The position numbers and the translations under genes were made by a program. A DNA stretch of 64,000 nt from Planctomycetaceae bacterium (GTDB taxonomy: Bacteria; Planctomycetota; Planctomycetia; Planctomycetales; Planctomycetaceae). This document shows positions 60,037 to 64,000 of the stretch, one piece after another. The stretch lies in contig PBOJ01000040.1 of assembly GCA_002724315.1 (NCBI GenBank), positions 1 to 64,000 on the forward strand, read 5' to 3'. Each line of letters starts with the position of its first letter. The stretch's first letter is position 1. The notes under the pieces were generated by a model. It did not search any database, was not told the origin of the DNA, and was given only the letters and a program-made list of their open reading frames with translations.

Positions 60037-60543
60037 ATGACAGACAACCAACCGCAGCCAGAATCAGCCTCGGAACCGCAATCGTCCGGCATTTCCGGAG
60101 GCCGTGTCGTCACCTGGGTGCTGATCGCCGCACTGGCCGCGGTGACCGGTGTCGAGGCCCTGGCCAGGACCAGCTACAACGGGACGCTGCAGGCACTTGA
60201 CGACCTCAATATCGATTCCTCCGACAACGGGATCGAACTCTCCGAGATCGATCGACACGTCTCAGGGTGGACCAGCCGCGAGACGTCAAAGAACGGGCAG
60301 ATCGTGATCCGCTGGATCAGCCTGCTGAAGGACTACAAGGTGACACTGCATCCGGAGTCGAACCAGGCCGGCCGAATCAGCGGATTCGAGACTTCGGAGG
60401 CAGGTGACTACGAAATCGAAGCTCCCTCGCTGCCGGAGGGCATCCCCGCCGGGCTGCCTCCGGATCCCAGCGGCATGGGCACCTCCAGCGGCGGCGGACC
60501 TGCTGGCGGACTGGCTCCCCCGCCACCTCCCTCCGGCAAGTAG
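60037..60543 (+). CDS. Small single-pass membrane protein, unknown
   Basis: A 168-residue protein with an acidic, Gln/Ser/Pro-rich head (about 1-24), a transmembrane helix near 25-43 (WVLIAALAAVTGVEALA) and a soluble part of about 115 residues with EIDRHVSGW, then a Gly/Pro-rich tail. No motif is recognised. It begins ten bases after the giant cytochrome protein and so probably shares its transcript; a role in anchoring or in electron transfer from it is only a guess. Confidence 0.72.
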   Translation: MTDNQPQPESASEPQSSGISGGRVVTWVLIAALAAVTGVEALARTSYNGTLQALDDLNIDSSDNGIELSEIDRHVSGWTSRETSKNGQIVIRWISLLKDYKVTLHPESNQAGRISGFETSEAGDYEIEAPSLPEGIPAGLPPDPSGMGTSSGGGPAGGLAPPPPPSGK

Positions 60544-60616
60544 CTGCCGGGATCACCGGAAACTCGAGTGGCGATTCCGTCTAGGACGAGACAACTGCCA
60601 CGCCTAGAATGCGGCC

Positions 60617-62194
60617 ATGCCCACTGTTTGGACAGCCTGCAGATCTGGCCGTGTCACCGGTGGCGTCGTGTACTGCTGGATGCTGGCGGTCGTTCTCAAC
60701 CTGGTCACCGCAATTCCGGCTGTCGCTCAAGCCAACAATCGGCTCGAGCTCTTGCGCCGCCAGCACGCCAAGCTGCGGAATGACCACCTGGTCGTGTTGA
60801 ACCGGATCAAGTCGTTCTGTGTCGAACGCAGGCTGGCCGACGGCATCCGGGCAGTCGACGCTGCGATCCAATCCACCTCCGGCACGGTGTCCACAACAGC
60901 CACGCTGCCGGAAACTGTCACCCCGGAACTCTCGCCCGACCTTCCTGCGGCCGAGCGGCAATGGCAAAGCCAACTGAGAACCCAGCGCCGCCGTCACGCT
61001 CAGGACCTGTTTCTTCTCAGCCGCCGTGTGCTCAAGGCAGGCCACACCAGCTACGCCTACAACCTGGTCCGTCAAACCGCTGCCTGTGATCCCGATTCGC
61101 GGACCGCTCGTCGACTGCTCGGATTCGTTCGCCACGGCAACCGCTGGGTCACTCCCTTCGCGTCGCGACAACTGAGACGACGGTTCGTCTGGCACGAGAC
61201 GTTTGGATGGTTGCCGGCCGCACACGTCGAGCGTTACGAGATGGGACAGCGGTACTTCAAGCGACGCTGGGTCTCGGCCGACCGCGAATCCGAACTCCGC
61301 CGTGATTTCCGCAACGCCTGGGAAGTCCGCACCGACCACTACCTGGTCAAGACCAACCACAGTCTTGAGGAGGGCGTCGCCCTGGCCCGGAATCTCGAAA
61401 CCTTCTACGGCTTTCTCCACTCGAGCTTCGCCGGTTTCTTCAGCACGCCGGACCAGATCGAGAAGCTGTTCGCCGGGACCAGCGGCGTGACCGGTGGCCG
61501 TTCACAGAAACCGGCCCGTCCGCATGTCGTTCACTTCTATCGCGATCGGGACGAATACCGACGCACGCTCAGACCACGCATTTCCCAGATCGACATCACC
61601 AACGGGCTGTACATGCAGGACGACCGCATTGTCTATTTCTTCCACGACAAGCCCCCCGACCGTGACTTCCCCCGGGCCACGCTGTTCCACGAGGCCACTC
61701 ACCAGTTGCTCTACGAGAGCCAGTCAAAATCGCGGCCGATCGCACGCGACGCAAATTTCTGGATTGTCGAGGGGATCGCGTGCTACATGGAATCGTTCCT
61801 GCCGGGCGAGACGGGATTCCGGATCGGCGAGCCCCGTTACGTCCGGTTCCACTGGGCCCGCCACCGTGTGCTGGAAGAAAAGTACTACATCCCGCTGAAA
61901 ACATTCGCGTCGATGGGATTACGGAAATTTCAGACCGACCCCAATATCGCTCGCAACTATTCCCAGGCCTCGGGATTGTGTCACTTCCTGCTGCACCACG
62001 ACGGCGGCCGTTACCGCGATGCGGTGATCCAGCACCTCTTGCAGATCTACACTCCCAACCGGCGAATCTCGATTGCCTCGCTCGAGACGCTCACCGGTGT
62101 CACCACGACCGAGCTCGACCGGCAGTACCAGCGGTACCTTGCCGATCAGCAGGCCGGGCTCTCGCCACCTCGCGCCCGCACGCCACGCCAGTAA
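60617..62194 (+). CDS. Secreted HEXXH metalloprotease-like protein (DUF1570-like)
   Basis: A 525-residue exported protein. Signal segment near 16-37 (VYCWMLAVVLNLVTAIPAVAQA, described by position only), an N-terminal helical region (about 40-170), and then a metallopeptidase-like core: HEATH near 358, EGIACYMES about 30 residues later (likely third zinc ligand), and SGLCHFLLHHDGG. The pattern is that of the planctomycete DUF1570 proteins. A long N-terminal part (residues 100-260) has no recognised domain. Its last 49 bases overlap the end of the convergent ribD. Confidence 0.75.
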   Translation: MPTVWTACRSGRVTGGVVYCWMLAVVLNLVTAIPAVAQANNRLELLRRQHAKLRNDHLVVLNRIKSFCVERRLADGIRAVDAAIQSTSGTVSTTATLPETVTPELSPDLPAAERQWQSQLRTQRRRHAQDLFLLSRRVLKAGHTSYAYNLVRQTAACDPDSRTARRLLGFVRHGNRWVTPFASRQLRRRFVWHETFGWLPAAHVERYEMGQRYFKRRWVSADRESELRRDFRNAWEVRTDHYLVKTNHSLEEGVALARNLETFYGFLHSSFAGFFSTPDQIEKLFAGTSGVTGGRSQKPARPHVVHFYRDRDEYRRTLRPRISQIDITNGLYMQDDRIVYFFHDKPPDRDFPRATLFHEATHQLLYESQSKSRPIARDANFWIVEGIACYMESFLPGETGFRIGEPRYVRFHWARHRVLEEKYYIPLKTFASMGLRKFQTDPNIARNYSQASGLCHFLLHHDGGRYRDAVIQHLLQIYTPNRRISIASLETLTGVTTTELDRQYQRYLADQQAGLSPPRARTPRQ

Positions 62195-63279
62195 ACGTCT
62201 TCGCCGACCGTACGGGTTTCGACGCACACAAGGCTGGCCGCCTCGGGAATCCGCGTCAGCCCGTCTCCGCCAACCGCGCCCAGCGCCTCGCGACCACCGA
62301 CCAGCTTGGGGGCCAGGAAGACGTGCGCTTCGTCAATCCATCCTCCATCGGCCAGTGCCCCGAGCACCTCACTGCCGCCCTCGACCAGCACGTTGGTCCA
62401 CCGCCTGGAGCCGAATTCTCCAAGCAGGTTCTCGATCTCCAGTCGCCCACGATCATCGACCGGACCGGCAATCACCTCGACTCCCGCCTCCACCAGCGCA
62501 GCGACTCGCGAGGAATCAGCCGTCTCGGCACAGGCCAACAGCAGTGGCACATCGGGCGAGGTGCGGACCAGTTGCGAGTCCAACGGCAGTCGGGCCGTCG
62601 AATCGAGTACCACTCGAGTGGCCGTACGTGGCCCGGGTGGCCGAGCCGTCAACAGGGGATCATCTGCCACAGCCGTCCCGATGCCGACCAACACGGCATC
62701 AACACGCCCCCTCAATTGGTGGACCAGGAGTCGCGAGTCCTCACCTGAAATCCACTGCGAATGGCCCCCGGTGGCGGCGATCCGCCCGTCAAGCGTCATG
62801 GCCCACTTAGCGTGGATCCACGGATGACCGGTCTCGAGCAGTTTCAGGAAAGGAGCATTCAGTCGCCTGACCGATTCGACCGCCACGCCGACCTCGACCT
62901 CCAACCCCGCATCACGAAGGCGTGACAACCCGCTCCCGTCCGCGTGGGGAGAGGGATCGGCAATTCCCACCACCACCCGGCGAATGCCGGCGGCCAACAC
63001 GGCATCCGTGCACGGCGGTGTCTGGCCATGGTGGCAACACGGTTCGAGTGTGACGACCAGCGTCGCTCCTCGCGCCGACTCGCCAGCCGACTCAAGAGCG
63101 ACGACCTCGGCGTGGGCTTCGCCAAAAGCGGTATGCCATCCCTCGCCGAGGACACGCAAGTCCTCGTCGACCACAACCGCCCCCACCGCCGGGTTCGGCT
63201 CAACACGTCCCTCACCCCGTACCGCCAGGGCCGCGGCGCGGTGCATCACCTGCTCGAAAGTTTCGAACGACTCGGTCAT
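62146..63279 (-). CDS. ribD: Bifunctional diaminohydroxyphosphoribosylaminopyrimidine deaminase/reductase RibD
   Basis: A 377-residue two-domain enzyme for steps two and three of riboflavin synthesis. The N-terminal zinc deaminase has HAE at 56-58 and PCCHHGQTPPC (Cys81 and Cys90 as ligands). The C-terminal NADPH-dependent reductase starts at about 155 with KWAMTLDGRIA and continues DDPLLTARP and VEGGSEVLGAL. Normal length. No other rib gene is adjacent. It converges on the HEXXH gene with 49 overlapping bases, an unusually long overlap for two stops here. Confidence 0.95.
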   Translation of the reverse strand: MTESFETFEQVMHRAAALAVRGEGRVEPNPAVGAVVVDEDLRVLGEGWHTAFGEAHAEVVALESAGESARGATLVVTLEPCCHHGQTPPCTDAVLAAGIRRVVVGIADPSPHADGSGLSRLRDAGLEVEVGVAVESVRRLNAPFLKLLETGHPWIHAKWAMTLDGRIAATGGHSQWISGEDSRLLVHQLRGRVDAVLVGIGTAVADDPLLTARPPGPRTATRVVLDSTARLPLDSQLVRTSPDVPLLLACAETADSSRVAALVEAGVEVIAGPVDDRGRLEIENLLGEFGSRRWTNVLVEGGSEVLGALADGGWIDEAHVFLAPKLVGGREALGAVGGDGLTRIPEAASLVCVETRTVGEDVYWRGVRARGGESPAC

Positions 63280-63318
63280 GCCGTTGCGTCCGCGTCGAGA
63301 TGGAAGTTATCCCGGCGA

Positions 63319-64000
63319 TCAGTCCTGGCCAGGCAGCCAGAGCGACTTCTCACCGCCGGCCCCCTCGCCTTCGCCTCCATCCGCGGCAGGGTCACCAGGA
63401 GTCCACAACCCCGAAGCGGTGACATTGCCACCATCGGCATCCCACGGTGGCACGATGTCCACCGCCTCGACCACGGCCTGCAATTCCTCGCGGAGCTGTG
63501 GCACCTTGCTCCCGTAAACCGTCCACAACCGGCTCAGCAATTCTCGCAAACCCGGATCCTCGAGGTCCTGCAACCGAAGCGAGAGTTCTCGCATTTCCAG
63601 TTGCAGCGTCCGTTCGAACTCGCCCTCCAGCCCCGACGCGGCCTCCCGGGCTCGGGCCAACCATTCGAAAGCCGCCGGGCGGTCGTGTCGGACTTCGCAG
63701 AGATCCGCCAGCGTGACAACCGACCTCAGGTAGTCCTCTCCCTGCTGCAGGTCTTCGCGGCCGGTGTACTCGGTCAAGACATCAAACAGCAGGCCGTTGT
63801 GGCGGACCAGCAAAGCCCGATTGAGCAACATCACCAGGTGCTCGTTGTCCAGTTCGGACGGGTTGATCCGTATCAGCCCGAACGTCGAAAGCATCGCCAG
63901 GTCGTCTTCCGACTCGACAACCAGCGGCACCGGTTCGGGCAACCCCATCGCCTGGCGGATCGCCGACACATCGACGACCAGCATGTTCTGTTCACAGCGA
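63319..64000 (-). CDS. Unrecognised protein (possibly cut by the window edge)
   Basis: The frame runs open to the right edge, so the start may lie outside; an ATG at 63982-63984 would give 221 residues. The visible part is acidic and helical (a region RHNGLLFDVLTEYTGREDLQQGEDYLRSVVTLADL-like in pattern, TPR-like in feel), followed from about residue 165 by LREELQAVVEAVDIVPPWD and a Gly/Ala/Glu-rich tail ending LWLPGQD. I do not recognise it. It lies 39 bases upstream of ribD in the same direction, so the two are probably co-transcribed, but its role in riboflavin synthesis is not implied by sequence. Confidence 0.55.
   Translation of the reverse strand, partial: RCEQNMLVVDVSAIRQAMGLPEPVPLVVESEDDLAMLSTFGLIRINPSELDNEHLVMLLNRALLVRHNGLLFDVLTEYTGREDLQQGEDYLRSVVTLADLCEVRHDRPAAFEWLARAREAASGLEGEFERTLQLEMRELSLRLQDLEDPGLRELLSRLWTVYGSKVPQLREELQAVVEAVDIVPPWDADGGNVTASGLWTPGDPAADGGEGEGAGGEKSLWLPGQD

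Overview
The window is GC-rich, densely coded DNA from a bacterium that is most likely a planctomycete (Planctomycetota). The evidence is a prepilin-like DUF1559 protein followed by a zinc-ribbon/carboxypeptidase-regulatory-like protein, a very large secreted protein with ThuA, discoidin, beta-propeller, HEAT and c-type cytochrome (CVRCH) segments, squalene synthase halves HpnC/HpnD, a stand-alone mraZ, many secreted beta-propeller and TIM-barrel proteins, and an Hsp70 paralogue paired with a GspE-N protein. No insertion sequence, integrase, phage gene, rRNA operon or CRISPR array is visible, so this reads as ordinary chromosomal backbone rather than a mobile island.

Layout. 1-11.2 kb: the end of a YHS-domain protein with a KPVT minisatellite, hpnC-hpnD (minus), der GTPase, a PD40 propeller protein plus a small membrane protein, the Hsp70-like/J-like pair (minus) and a large secreted esterase-like protein (minus). 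11.2-21.8 kb: an ECF sigma factor, divergent 7Fe ferredoxin fdxA, then two converging sugar-catabolic arms: GH88 hydrolase plus SDR (plus strand) meeting a six-gene minus-strand operon (sugar isomerase/epimerase, M14-like/GH105 fusion, FAD oxidoreductase, enolase-superfamily enzyme, MetE-like zinc protein, cupin). 21.8-28.1 kb: UvrD-type helicase, a HEXXH secreted protein, orphan mraZ with a likely autoregulatory operator, and a three-gene coiled-coil/membrane module ending in a 45-residue protein. 28.2-36.2 kb: a secreted six-hairpin-like protein, a CapD/WbpM-type nucleotide-sugar dehydratase, a Tat-exported TIM-barrel protein, a tandem amidohydrolase and tRNA-His(GTG).

36.2-45 kb: a PLP aminotransferase, thioesterase, aldo/keto reductase, SRAP (HMCES/YedK) protein, HAD phosphatase with a coupled unknown protein, the DUF1559 pair and a TPR lipoprotein. 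45-55.3 kb: mostly plus-strand central metabolism: ispG, xylulokinase, ornithine cyclodeaminase-family protein, pyruvate kinase, then a PQQ-like propeller, sarcosine/N-methyltryptophan oxidase-like and Ldh-type dehydrogenase run, and tRNA-Arg(TCG). 55.3-64 kb: two small membrane proteins, the giant cytochrome protein, a small single-pass protein, a second HEXXH protein, ribD (minus), and the end of an unrecognised protein leaving the window.

The parts most worth following are: (1) the two-armed cluster at 12.3-21.7 kb, which looks like an unsaturated-uronide pathway with unusual members; (2) the duplicated 17-bp TGTGGG...GCCCA element at the predicted start of mraZ transcription; (3) the Hsp70-like/J-like-GspE_N pair; and (4) the coiled-coil/membrane module with its 45-residue protein. 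Functional calls rest on motifs and family memory read by eye; no database search was possible.
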